The notes under the pieces: generated by a model
Seen by the model: the letters and a program-made list of their open reading frames with translations, nothing else
What the model was told of the DNA's origin: nothing
Database searches by the model: none
Part shown: in pieces, positions 44,897 through 57,807 of the stretch
Position numbering within the stretch: the first letter of the stretch is position 1
Layout of the letters: each line of letters starts with the position of its first letter
Made by a program: the position numbers and the translations under genes
Assembly (NCBI GenBank): GCA_029844215.1
Contig: CM056734.1
Location: forward strand, 16,192,501 to 16,256,500
Source: Przewalskia tangutica
Taxonomy: Eukaryota > Streptophyta > Magnoliopsida > Solanales > Solanaceae
Length of the DNA stretch: 64,000 nt
Direction: 5' to 3'

Positions 44897-47800
44897 TGTT
44901 GACACCCAATTTTGACCCTCCCGTCCAGTCATTAGCTATAAAATTACACTAATTTTGTAAAATAATTGTTTAGGATTTTTAATATAAAATGCAGCGATAA
45001 AACATAAATACAGGCATAAATAAACAATTCAATAATAACTTCGCATTTTTCGCGTAGAGTATTAAGCGCTTAGAGTCTCGCGCCCGCATTAATTGATTTT
45101 AAGCCCTGTCGTCATTAATAAATACATAAAATAAGTAATTTAGCAATGACGTCGTGTCAGGTAGCGTAGCCGCATTTATTAAAAATCATTTGTAATGTAA
45201 AATCAATTTTAATCTAATACATGCATTTAATAGCGTCGCATTTATAAAGCTTTAAACAATTCTTAAATATCATACTTGCATTTGACATTTAAATAATTTA
45301 ATCTAAACTCAATTCAATTTTAATTTAACTTCGCAATAACGCATAATAATAAGATTTTAAATAATAGCGCCGCATTCTAAAGTATTAAGCACTAATTAAA
45401 TAACACACCCGCATTTATTATAACAATTAGATTGATAAAGCACCTAAGTAATTTAATCACATTTGTTAATTTAATTTATCATTAATTAATTAATTAACTC
45501 TACTTAATTAACTAACCCAAAACTAATACCCCTAATTTAATACCTAACTCTACCCAGCCCAATACCCGCAGCCCACAAGACTTTTCATTTACCCAGCCCA
45601 CGCCCTTTCCCTTTATGCAGCTGTTCAAGCCCCACTTTTCTTTCGACCTTCACCGCCTGCTCTCCTCACAAAATCATCGCCAAACCTAGAAACGAAATGT
45701 AACCCTGAACTCCTCAATCGCGCTCCATCACACATGAGCTGCTTTCCTTTCCAAGTTTACCATATCAATCTTTCACGGTGATAACCAAATCGTATCACAT
45801 ATGGTAAGCAAATCACATCAAATCAATACCAAATCGAGTAAATATCACCTAAAATCGAACCAAATCAAGACAAATCTCTTACGAAATATTAGCCCAATCC
45901 CAAATTCTAATTGCTTACCAACATTAGAACCCCAACTGTGGCTATATAAGCACATGCAATAGAGCTCATTGAAAAAGACAGAACAATACGGACAGGAAGA
46001 CATCGAGAGTCGGGAGACAAAGCCATTCTACCTCTTAGCAATAGTTAGCAACCACCAGCTTTAGAGACAAAGAATGTGGGGTCATCGAAGAACTCGGATT
46101 AGGATACCATAGTATCGACACATTTTAGCGATCGGTGAGCATACCCATAACATCGACACCCTTAGCAGCAGTTAAGAAACAGAGTCGGGAAGTCAGCAAG
46201 CTATCCCCGCCCTCTTATTCGCATCGTAAAAACCAAACCCCCGAGCGAATCCGACGACTTGATACGCTGCCCCGGTCGTTGTCCGGAGAAGGTAAACCCA
46301 TTCCCTTTCAGATTTTCTTATGTGATTTACAATTTGTAATCTGTTTGACTAATACGCTTTGTTGGCAGTATTTAGCATTTTAGTCACTGTTGTGTATGGT
46401 TGAAATTACTGGTTTAGTGTCGATACCATTTGCTTGACAGTCGACTTGTCTATTTTTACAGTTAATAATCATCCCTGTATGTTATGAAGCCTGAACCTTG
46501 AAAAGTAGAATGGGGATTGTTCTTTGATACGTTTTAAGTGTTGGAATCATGAAGCATGCTAGTTGAGTCTCGCATATGAGCATTCTTGTCTGGGTTATGT
46601 CCCATTTGATTTCAAGTCTCGATATGTTGATGGAGTCTATTTAGGTTCGACTTTGTTTTACTTGGATCACGCCAAGAAATCTGCTTTCACTGCTTATTGC
46701 AAGTTTGCTTGTTATGCATAGTTGATTAAATATTGTTTGCCTTGAATCATGTGGGATATCCATCCATCTTCCATTATATTAATTAATAACCTGCTTGTGC
46801 TGGCCTGTTTCCCTCGGATTTACTAAACTTACAATGATATGTTTCAAAGATACATAAAATGTAGGAATTTAGATATATACAAGGTGTATATCAAGGTTGT
46901 ATATCTTTGCATACATCTAAGTATATCACATATACTTTAAATGTTGTGTGTATGTCATCTCGGGATGTTTGTTTCTTTACTTTCTGATCCTCATGCTTGT
47001 TAACATGACTGCATATTTAGCTCTACTGTGTTGGATCTTAAAATAGGTCCATGACAGCATATAATGTCACCTATTGTGCTATGTTAATCTGTTAATTTGG
47101 TCTACATAATACCCATGTTAGTAAGGAGCCTGAAATTGATGTAGTTGTGTTAATAAAATAGTTTAAACATGATCATATCTGTCCAAATTGGCATTCAAGG
47201 CTTTATAAATTGATCTATTTCCCAATTGATTGCTTCCACGTACTGTCTTTAATAAACTATATCGCAGCGACCTCTTCCTGCTTTTAAATATAAGTTGGCA
47301 TGGTCTAAATATGTCTTCCTAATCTTGTATCCTAAATTGGGAGCCTGGAGGTATGACTGTTGGTTTATCCCTGGCTGATGCTCGAAAATGAACATCTGAG
47401 GTCATCTATGCCCATAAATCCCCACTTTTTGCCTCTGTATTGCTGTCCGCCCACGTGCATATATGGGCTAAGCCTATCGGGTCACTTCTCATTTGTTCTT
47501 GTTATCTACTAACCCATACGGCATATATGCTTAAACATAAAATTATATGTGTTACATCTCATGCTAAGTGCTTATTTATTAGTGGATAAAGTTAGGACAT
47601 CTGTGATATTTAGCACTGAATTATTTATGTCTAATATTATTTGGACGGATGCTAATCCTTATCTTTCTTGTTTTTACATGGCACGACCGAGCAAAATAAA
47701 AGAGTCTCACTACGAGACTCATCGTAAGCCATTTCAAATGGCAACCCGTATCGCGTTCGCATTCCGCGTCGAAACTCCTAGAAAAACAAATAAGACGAGT

Positions 47801-48742
47801 CATCCGCTCCAATCCCTTCACTCTCTTAACTTTCTTATCTTGTTTTTATGCCTTTATTTATTTATTGTAATTTTATTATTTAATTTTGTAATTAATAGGA
47901 GAACTTCTAGCAATTAGGTCTTTAAACATATAAGTGGAGAAGGTAATTTAAAGTTCATCGCTTAAACTTACTTGCTTTTTAAGATTGGCATGCATGTCTA
48001 AATTCTTGCCAAAATAGCCTAACCTGCATCATAAAACCAACAATTTGTTAAATCCATAAACATTTTTCTCCTAAACTCTCAAAAAATCATCTTAAGCATT
48101 TTTTTGTACTACACGTAGGTTAAGCAAGATTAATTTAGCTAGCAGGACACATAATTAGTCTATAAAGCACCTTAGCATTTAGCACTTTCTAGCATTTTAA
48201 CATTTTTTTGCATTCTTAGCCCCTCTTTAAACTTTAGTAACATTTTAGCACCTCCTAGCATTCTGTTGCACTTTAGCATATAGCACCTTTTGCCTTTTTT
48301 TAAGCACCTTTTAAACATTTTAACATTTTTAGCATTTTATTAAGCAGGAAGAGCTTTTACTTTGCATTTTTAAAACATAATAATTACCCTAGGTTTGGCA
48401 GGACAACCGCAAGTTAGCGGATCTTAGAGGGTGCCTAACCCTTCCTCTAGATTAATAAAGAACCGCGCCTAATCTCATTAAGTTAGCAGACCATTAAAAT
48501 GGAGTTAATGTTTACTTTAAACTAGTTAAACATTTAGGTGTCCTAATTCACCCAAACTAATTAGGTGGCGACTCCCGCGAACCCTTTAGCATTTTTGCAC
48601 TTTTAGCACCCTTTAGCTTTAAAATTAATCTTTAGCACCTTTAAGCACTTTTTAACTATTTAGCATTATTATTTATTTTCTAACATTGCATTTTAAGCAG
48701 GAGATTCGCTATTTAACAAATGCATGGCGAAAAGGCGTGGTA
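44897..48742 (+). repeat. 5' LTR of the Tat-like element
   Basis: About 3,846 bp. The last bases read GTGGTA where the 3' LTR has GTGACA. GGCTATATAAGCACATGC at about 45942 is a good TATA box. From about 48170 it is rich in TAGCA/TTTTAGCAC words. It contains no gene; the ORF at 47549-47917 is a translation of LTR sequence and has a partner at 56542 in the other LTR. Confidence 0.93.
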
Positions 48743-48744
48743 AA

Positions 48745-48762
48745 TGGCGACTCCACTGGGGA
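48745..48762 (+). promoter_or_regulatory. Primer binding site of the Tat-like element
   Basis: TGGCGACTCCACTGGGGA lies just inside the 5' LTR. It is the form common in Tat/Ogre elements, usually matched to tRNA-Arg. Confidence 0.75.
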
Positions 48763-49574
48763 ATTTAGGTTCTTAACCACAACAGACCTAGGGTTATTAT
48801 TTGGCAATTATTTTGCATTTAATTTTTGTGTATTGTATTTTGTTTATTTTTTGCTACCTGCTTTACTGCTTTTCTTAAACTGGCATGCCGCTCATATTTC
48901 TTCCACTCTGGAAAATTCACACAATCACACACTGCATGCGAGGTGCGCTTGGTGCATCAGCAAAATTCTTTCTTCAAAACCCAAATTTAGGAGAGTTGGT
49001 AACATACGTGGAGTGCCCGGTCTAACCGGTGGCCGCGTAGCCTTCTCACTCGAGTTATCCGCTCGGGAACCTTGCGTCTAGTAAAGACAAATCTTAGCAA
49101 CTCAGGATAGAGCTATACCACCCTTATTTTAGGGCATGCATGCATTTACCTTAGGTGGGTCAATCCTTGGCATTGACACCACAATTAGGAAAACACCAAA
49201 CTTGTCGACGGGTTTCTCAACCCAACGACCAACCAGCATATTATGTGTAGCGTGACAATGATAGACAAATCCAAGGCCTAATCATGACATGCTGAAATTG
49301 GGAAAAGTGCACCGTCATTTGGTCGCCATTTCCAACAAAAGCATTATAGTTGGGCGACTTGGACAAATCTATCACGACCTCGCGTATGTGACGTTTAGGC
49401 TACCTGCGGCATAAAGAGGTCCCCCTGCATGTTAGGAAACGTTTAAATGCGCTATGTGAAATATATCTGCTACATACTTGCAAATTATGTGCTTTATGCT
49501 AACGCCGTTTGTTGCATTTTTTTAGAAAGGTTTATCATCTTCCCCAAAAGGTCGGTTCGTATTTTGACTCAACA

Positions 49575-51180
49575 ATGTCGGAGCATCCACACTTCACCAG
49601 GTCCAAGGCAAGAAATGATGATATGACCGCTCGGGGCGTCGAGCCAAATGGTTTGGGAATTATTCTGTCGGTAACAGAACCTTCGAAGGGAGGAATATCA
49701 CGGTCGGGAAGAATGTATTGCATACCAAACTGCGACAAATTGTCGATATGCAGTTGAGATGGAGAGGCTACGAATCGACCAACCTATCCATTAGTTTGAA
49801 TACCCATGCGGATCAAAGGGCCACTTCACAAACCATCCCGGATCGACCTCGCGCATATATCTCCCGAACTCTCCACAAAGGCCACCATCGCGAACAAACC
49901 GCCCGCCGCCCAACCCTCAACCCCACCTTCAAAATGACCCTCCTACTACCCATATACCTCATCCCCCGCCTGCTTACTTCACCATAATCAGCCCTAATCG
50001 CTAGGCCAACCAATACCCACGCACCACACCCATTACCAGCCCCAACAAACAACCCAGACAACTAATTTATGCAACAGAAGCCCAGCCTTTTACCGTCCCC
50101 GTGCTTCACCAAGAAGGGGATCATTACGAAGAAATGGAGAGGGAAGTCCGAGCCAAAATGGACGAGGACGTGGCCAAAGAAATTCATAGTCTGAAAGAAG
50201 CGGTTCGGGGCATGCGATCGGACAAAGGTCACGAAGGACTAGACTACGAGGATCTTTGCATGCGTCGGGCGATGGAACGCCTATGGGGTACAAGGTGCCG
50301 AAGTTTGAACTATTTGATGGAAAAGGGAACCCCCGTGCACACTTGAGGTCATATTGCGACAAGCTAATCGGGGTAGGGAAGAACCCAGCGGTCATTATGA
50401 AGTTGTTCATTCGGAGCTTGACCGGCGAGGCACTAGATTGGTATACCAGCCAAGATCCGCGGAAATGGCATAGCTGGAATGCATTGGCCCAAGACTTTGT
50501 GGAGCGGTTCAGGTTCAACACAGAAACCGTTGTGGACAGGTTCTACTTAATGAAGTTGGAGAAAAAGTCTACAGAAACATTCAGAGAATACACCATGAGG
50601 TGGCGTTCAGAGGCAGCGAAAGTGCAACCACCCATGGTGGAGAGTGAGATGACCACATTATTCGTACAATCTTTGAAGGAGGCAACCTATTATGAGAGAA
50701 TGATAAGCGTCATCGGACGGAGTTTTGCGGAAGTTGTTAGAATGGGCGACTTCGTAGAAGAAGGTATTAGAACTGGCAGGATTACAAATATGGCAAGACG
50801 TACAGTAACTAATAAGGCGATTGATCGGGGGACACTCGAGTACTTCACGAGGAAGAAAGAGACGATTTCCCTTCCATGTTTGTACTGAACGCAAACCCAA
50901 GCATTTATAACATACCAAACCCATCATACTACCCCAACTACCACACACACCCATATATAACACTTCACAAGCACGCTTATCCCGCCCGCATAGATCCACC
51001 CATCAAGCCCGCCAATGAATAGAGCACCCAACGCACCCGAGCAAATAAGAATTTTGAAGGAAAACCACCCAAAGTTCGCACTCACTAGTGAACCCATACC
51101 TCAAATATATGAAAGGTTGCGGTGCAGCCTAATCCAACCGATTCGGGAAGGATCACGACCCTATCCCAAGATGGTATGAT
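49575..51180 (+). pseudogene. Tat-type gag gene, frameshifted
   Basis: Coding sense starts near ATG 49575 (MSEHPHFTRSKA). A coiled, charged part follows (50101-50300, AKMDEDVAKEIHSLKEAV) and then, in another frame, the retrotransposon gag core 50256-50888: YKVPKFELFDGKGNPRAHL, SLTGEALDWY, WNALAQDFVERFRFN and SLKEATYYERM. A late segment near 51065-51180 reads IPQIYERLRCSLIQPI, typical of the gag C-terminus. At least three frame breaks. No zinc knuckle or pol follows. Confidence 0.85.
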
Positions 51181-51611
51181 GAGAACAAGCGCCGCGTATC
51201 ACTCCAATAGCCTAGGACATGACATCAAGGTTGCCACTCCTCGGGGACGTAATCGGCGTTAATCGCAGAAGGGTAATTGACAAAGGATCCCGCCCAAATG
51301 TGCATGATAACCCCTTGCCAAACCACGACCACGCCAATGTGCACTGATAACCTTAGATGAGGAATACACTCGCCTATGCCCATTCCGCCTCGAATCGATC
51401 ATTTATCCGAGCGTGCACCACGCAGAGGCGGATGAGGGAGATAGCAGAGCATGAAGACCCAGCCATCCACGAGGCAGAGCATGAAGGCGTATTGATTGGA
51501 TTTGCACCCCTGTCTTGGTCCGCCTAGAGCCTGGATAGGAAAAACGATTTATTTTAGCAGAATAATTTATAAACTCATATTTAAGCTTTAATAATGTTTT
51601 CTTTCGTTTTG

Positions 51612-51790
51612 CTTGTAATGAACTACGTTTGACCTGATTCCCTTAGTGGATACGTAGGCGGCCGTCTCGGCTTCGGTCCCACATCTAAAAATTTTAATTT
51701 TCCCAATATTTACTTGTAATGAACTACGTCATGACCTGATTCCCTCATGGGGATACGTAGGCGGCCTAAATCGGCTTCGGTCACACCATT
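51612..51790 (+). repeat. Direct repeat of about 100 bp, two copies
   Basis: TTGTAATGAACTACGT…GACCTGATTCCCT…GGATACGTAGGCGGCC…TCGGCTTCGGTC is present from 51613 and again from 51713. This phrase is characteristic of Tat/Ogre elements, here duplicated. Confidence 0.88.
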
Positions 51791-52456
51791 AGGAAACCTT
51801 CCCTTCGCTCTGAAAATAACAAGAATACAAGCAACCCCATTGAGACCCATTTTAGGCCAGACACCCTTTTCAAAACTGGGACCATGTAGGAAACCAGACA
51901 GGGGTTGCAAGTCCAAACAGGCCAGGCACACGGATATCAAGGGACAAGCCGGCGAAGTCAAATGCGAATCGACCCCCCCCAAAACTCACAAATTTTCTTT
52001 GAGCGCAAGTCTTTTCATATTAACAGAAGCAGAGAGTGCAATAGCCGAAGCAGAAAATACGACAAAGTTTCTTCGTATTAGCAGAAGCGTGAAAGCAAAG
52101 CGGAGGATGACAACAATCCAAAATCCGCAGCAAAAGCAGCAGCAGCAGAAAGGGGCATCAACAATCGGCAATCAAAGTTCAGAGTTCCGCAACGAAACCT
52201 AGCGCATCAACTCGGGCATAAAGTCAAATTAGCAACCCACGCATCACACACCATAAAGGCATCATGGCAATTCATCATTTGCAGCGTCTAGCACGTCCGT
52301 GCAAGGACAACACCTCGCACTATCTCGCATATCAGGGACGATATCTCTACCCATAAAATTGCACTTCTCATATGTATATATCATTTTTAAACAGGTATAC
52401 ACTAACATTTTTCTCAAGCTTAGCTTGCAGGAGCATTTATTCTACAGGAGCAGCAG

Positions 52457-53215
52457 CAATACGTCCAGACAACGACGTGATCAGCAAGTCCATGCAACGC
52501 CCGGCGGAACATCGTCGGACAACGGCGTGAGCGGCAAGTCCACGCAACGACGCCCGGCGGAATACGTCCGGCAATGACGTTATCGGCCAAAGAAGTCCAC
52601 GCAACGACGCCCGGCGGCAACGCGTCGGACAACGGCGTGATCGTGAGTCCACGCAACGACGCCCGGCGGAATACGTCCAGACGGCGTTATCGGCGAAGCA
52701 AGTCCACGCAGCGACACGGCGGCAATACGTCGAATAACGGCGTTATCGGCCGCAGCGTATCCCACGCAACGACGCCCGGCGGAACACGTCGAACAACGAC
52801 GTGATCGCGAAGTCCACGCAACGACGCCAAAGCAATACGTCGAACGGCGTTATCGGCGAGCAAGTCCACGCAACGACACGGCGGCAATACGCCCGCATAA
52901 CGGCGTTATCGGCCACGCAAGTCCACGCAACGACGCCCGGCGGCACGCGTCGCACAACGACGTGATCGGCCAGTCCACGCAACGACGCCAAAGAAGCGGC
53001 CCGCGTCGAAGCGGCGTTACCGGCCAAGCAAGTCCACGCGCAACGGCCGGCGGCACGTCGAACAACGGCGTGATCGGCAAGTCCACGCGGCGCCCGGCGG
53101 CAATACGTCGAACGATGGCGTTATCGGCCGCAGCCAGTCTACGCAGCGACGCTTAGCAAAGAAGACGTCAGCGGCGGCGCTTATCAAAGACAACAAGTCC
53201 GAAAATGACGCCATC
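52457..53215 (+). repeat. GC-rich minisatellite, about 14 units of 50-58 bp
   Basis: Each unit follows ACGTCGAACAACGGCGT(G/T)ATCGGC…AAGTCCACGCAACGACGCCCGGCGGCAAT with substitutions and small indels. Alternation of GTGATC and GTTATC units suggests a dimeric higher order in places. It lies between gag and the polypurine tract of the Tat-like element. ORFs here on both strands are repeat translations. Confidence 0.92.
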
Positions 53216-53631
53216 ATGACGCATCACCGCGCTTCTAAGAGGCGGTTGCGGCAAGGGCGACATATCCGCGTTATCGCGCGCGCGATCGCGACGAAATCAA
53301 GATTTGAAGCATCGCGACAAGCCAAAGGCGTCACGTTTTGCGGGATAACCTTTCCTACTCATAGTTACATTGTTTTAAAATTATGCATCATCATTTTGCC
53401 TTAATTATGCACTAACCGCTTGTTTAAGTCTTAGCGTGCGCAGGAGCGAAGCCTGGCGTGGATTTTCTCTTACAAATAACCGACAATTTGTTGGGGCTAA
53501 CCTTCCCAACGATCGCGGCCTCAGCGTCGGTCCACTCGCTCGCATCACCATAGAACCCAAAGACCACAAGCCATAGCGATGACACCCGTGTTCAAGCCGA
53601 TTATTTTCTTTTACTTTTTGCATAGCCCATG

Positions 53632-53825
53632 TCATCATAACTCGACATCGACAAATTTTGAGTCCGCGTTAGCCCGCCGGTGTTTTTACCATGGTAGCCG
53701 GTGTCGCCATAACTCGACATCGACTTTAAGTCCGCGTTAGCCCGCCTTGGTGTTTCGACCGTGGTAGTCCAGTGTCGTCATAACTCGACATTGGGACAGT
53801 TTTTGAGTCCGCGTCAGCCTTGCCT
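53632..53825 (+). repeat. Tandem repeat, about 66-70 bp, three units
   Basis: CATAACTCGACAT(C/T)G…GAGTCCGCGT(T/C)AGCC…TGGTAG recurs at about 53635, 53708 and 53779. It is a second, unrelated tandem array in the same element. Confidence 0.85.
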
Positions 53826-53910
53826 AATTGCCCAACATTCTAATTCTGAGGGTCGAGATAAAATTGGCTATGAGTCAACGTCTTTGTCCGAAGATTCTTC
53901 CATCATCTCC

Positions 53911-53927
53911 ATACAAAGAGGGACAGC
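53911..53927 (+). promoter_or_regulatory. Polypurine tract of the Tat-like element
   Basis: ATACAAAGAGGGACAGC lies directly before the 3' LTR start TGTTGACACC. It is purine-rich and matches the position expected for the plus-strand primer. Confidence 0.75.
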
Positions 53928-56900
53928 TGTTGACACCCAATTTTGACCCTCCCGTCCAGTCATTAGCTATAAAATTACACTAATTTTGTAAAATAATTGT
54001 TTAGGATTTTTAATATAAAATGCAGCGATAAAACATAAATACATGCATAAATAAACAATTCAATAATAACTTCGCATTTTTCGCGTAGAGTATTAAGCGC
54101 TTAGAGTCTCGCGCCCGCATTAATTGATTTTAAGCCCTGTCGTCATTAATAAATACATAAAATAAGTAATTTAGCAATGACGCGTCGTGTAATAGAATAA
54201 GCGTGGCATTTATTAAAAATCATTTGTAATGAAAAATCAATTTTAATCTAATACATGCATTTAATAGCGTCGCATTTATAAAGCTTTAAACAATTCTTAA
54301 ATATCATACTTGCATTTGGCATTTAAATAATTTAATCTAAACTCAATTCAATTTTAATTTAACTTCGCAATAACGCATAATAATAAGATTTTAAATAATA
54401 GCGCCGCATTCTAAAGTATTAAGCACTAATTAAATAACACACCCGCATTTATTATAACAATTAGATTGATAAAGCACCTAAGTAATTTAATCACATTTGT
54501 TAATTTAATTTATCATTAATTAATTAATTAACTCTACTTAATTAACTAACCCAAAACTAATACCCCTAATTTAATACCTAACTCTACCCAGCCCAATACC
54601 CGCAGCCCACAAGACTTTTCATTTACCCAGCCCACGCCCTTTCCCTTTATGCAGCAGCCCAAGCCCCAGCTTTTCTTTCTTGACCTTCAGCCGCCCCTCG
54701 TCTCTCCCTCACAAAATCATCGCCCAAACCTAGAAACGAAACAGAACCCTAGAACTCCCTCAATCGCCGCCTCCATCACGCATAGAGCCAGCGTTTCCTT
54801 TCCAAGTTTACCATATCAATCTTTCACAGTGATAACCAAATCGTATCACATATGGTAAGCAAATCACATCAAATCAATACCGAAATCAGTAGTAAATATC
54901 ACCTAAAATCGAACCAAATCAGCACAAATCTCTTACGAAATATTAGCCCAATCCCAGCCCTAATTGCTTACCAACATTAGAACCCCAACCAGGGCTATAT
55001 AAGCACATGCAATAGAGCTCAGTTGAAAAAAGACAGAACAATACGGGGACAGGGGAAGACACTGAGAGTCGGGGAGACAGCAGTCATTCTACCTCTTAGC
55101 AATAGTTAGCAACCACCAGCTTTAGAGACAAAGAACGAAATGTGGTCGAAGAACTCATCGATTAGGATACCATAGTATCGACACACTTTAGCAGTCAGGG
55201 AGCATACCCATAGCATCGACACCCTTAGCAGCAGTTAAGAAACAGAGTCGGGAAGTCAGCAAGCTATCCCCGCCCTCTTATTCGCATCGCAAAAACCAAA
55301 CCCCCGAGCGAATCCGACGACTTGATACGCCTTGCCGCCGTCCGAGAAGGTAAACCCATTTCCTTTCAGATTTTCTTATGTGATTTACAATTTGTAATCT
55401 GTTTGACTAATACGCTTTGTTGGCAGTATTTAGCATTTTAGTCACTGTTGTGTATGGTTGAAATTACTGGTTTAGTGTCGATACCATTTGCTTGACAGTC
55501 GACTTGTCTATTTTTACAGTTAATAATCATCCCTGTATGTTATGAAGCCTGAACCTTGAAAAGTAGAATGGGGATTGTTCTTTGATACGTTTTAAGTGTT
55601 GGAATCATGAAGCATGCTAGTTGAGTCTCGCATATGAGCATTCTTGTCTGGGTTATGTCCCATTTGATTTCAAGTCTCGATATGTTGATGGAGTCTATGT
55701 AGGTTCGACTTTGTTTTACTTGGATCACGCCAAGAAATCTGTTTCGCTACCTGTTTATTGCAAGTTTGCTTGTTATGCATAGTTGATTAAATATTGTTTG
55801 CCTTGAATCATGTGGGATATCCATCCATCTTCCATTATATTAATTAATAACCTGCTTGTGCTGGCCTGTTTCCCTCGGATTTACTAAACTTACAATGATA
55901 TGTTTCAAAGATACATAAAATGTAGGAATTTAGATATATACAAGGTGTATATCAATGTTGTATATCTTTGCATACATCTAAGTATATCACATATACTTTA
56001 AATGTTGTGTGTATGTCATCTCGGGATGTTTGTTTCTTTACTTTCTGATCCTCATGCTTGTTAACATGACTGCATATTTAGCTCTACTGTGTTGGATCTT
56101 AAAATAGGTCCATGACAGCATATAATGTCTCCTATTGTGCTATGTTAATCTGTTAATTTGGTCTACATAATACCCATGTTAGTAAGGAGCCTGAAATTGA
56201 TGTAGTTGTGTTAATAAAATAGTTTAAACATGATCATATCTGTCTAAATTGGCATTCAAGGCTTTATAAATTGATCTATTTCCCAATTGATTGCTTCCCT
56301 GTGCCTGTGCCGAATAAACCTATATCGCAGCAGCCCTTCCCTGTTTTAAATATAAGTTTATGTCTTCCTAATCTTGTATCCTAAATTGGGAGCCTGGAGG
56401 TATGACTGTTGGTTTATCCCTGGCTGATGCTCGAAAATGAACATCTGAGGCATGCCGTATGCCCATAAATCCCCACTTTTGCCTCTGTATTGCTGTCCAT
56501 TACGTGCATATATGGGCTAAGCCTATTGGGTCACTTCTCATTTGTTCTTGTTATCTACTAACCCATACAGGCATATATGCTTAAACATAAAATTATATGT
56601 GTTACATCTCATGCTAAGTGCTTATTTATTAGTGGATAAAGTTAGGACATCTGTGATATTTAGCACTGAATTATTTATGTCTAATATTATTTGGACGGAT
56701 GCTAATCCTTATCTTTCTTGTTTTTACATGGCACGCACTGGAGCAAAATAAAGAGTCTCACGGCGAGACTCATCGCAAGCCATTTAAAATGGCAACCCGT
56801 ATCCGCGTTCGCATTCCCGCGTCAGAAACTCCTAGAAAAACAAATAAGACGGAGTCATCCGCTCCAATCCCTTCACTCTCTTAACTTTCTTATCTTATTT

Positions 56901-57807
56901 TTTATGCCTTTATTTATTTATTGTAATTTTATTATTTAATTTTGTAATTAATAGGAGAACTTCTAGCAATTAGGTCTTTAAACATATAAGTGGAGAAGGT
57001 AATTTAAAGTTCATCGCTTAAACTTACTTGCTTTTTAAGATTGTCATGCATGTCTAAATTCTTGCCAAAATAGCCTAACCTGCATCATAAAACCAACAAT
57101 TTGTTAAATCCATAAACATTTTTCTCCTAAACTCTCAAAAAATCATCTTAAGCATTTTTTTGTATTACACGTAGGTTAAGCAAGATTAATTTAGCTAGCA
57201 GGACACATAATTAGTCTATAAAGCACCTTAGCATTTAGCACTTTCTAGCATTTTAACATTTTTTGCATTCTTAGCCCCTCTTTAAACTTTAGTAACATTT
57301 TAGCACCTCCTAGCATTCTGTTGCACTTTAGCATATAGCACCTTTTGCCTTTTTTTTAAGCACCTTTTAAACATTTTAACATTTTTAGCATTTTATTAAG
57401 CAGGAAGAGCTTTTACTTTGCATTTTTAAAACATAATAATTACCCTAGGTTTGGCAGGACAACCGCAAGTTAGCGGATCTTAGAGGGTGCCTAACCCCTT
57501 CCCTCTAGATTAATAAAGAACCCTTGCCCGGAATCTCATTAAGTTAGCAGACCATTAAAATGGAGTTAATGTTTACTTTAAACTAGTTAAACATTTAGGT
57601 GTCCTAATTCACCCAAACTAATTAGGTGGCGACTCCCGCGAACCCTTTAGCATTTTTGCACTTTTAGCACCCTTTAGCTTTAAAATTAATCTTTAGCACC
57701 TTTAAGCACTTTTTAACTATTTAGCATTATTATTTATTTTCTAACATTGCATTTTAAGCAGGAGATTCGCTATTTAACAAATGCCGCGGCCGAAAAAGGG
57801 CGTGACA
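53928..57807 (+). repeat. 3' LTR of the Tat-like element
   Basis: 3,880 bp, TG…CA. Long stretches are identical to the 5' LTR, with differences in clusters (for example around 54180-54215, 54655-54785, 55035-55080, 55335 and 56300-56350). Confidence 0.93.

Larger units (their letters stand above)
44897..57807 (+). mobile_element. Tat/Ogre-like LTR retrotransposon, gag-only, 12,911 bp
   Basis: LTRs of about 3.85 kb (44897-48742 and 53928-57807) begin TGTTGACACCCAATTTTGAC; the right one ends GGCGTGACA. The 5-bp TSD AGGTG is at 44892-44896 and 57808-57812, and removing the element rejoins the palindrome array exactly. PBS, gag and polypurine tract are recognisable, but there is no protease, RT, RNase H or integrase in the 5.2 kb interior, so it is non-autonomous. 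Long LTRs, the PBS type and the PPT sequence suggest the Tat group of Ty3/gypsy. Confidence 0.93.

Noticed and set aside
47549..47917. ORF of 122 codons
   Set aside because: It lies inside the 5' LTR, and the matching part of the 3' LTR (56542-56939) is broken into other frames, so there is no coding constraint.
49813..50521. Minus-strand ORFs of 82 and 143 codons
   Set aside because: Shadows of the plus-strand gag region, which shows recognisable gag motifs.
52420..53217. Many overlapping ORFs on both strands
   Set aside because: All are translations of the GC-rich minisatellite, open in several frames at once because stop codons are rare in it.
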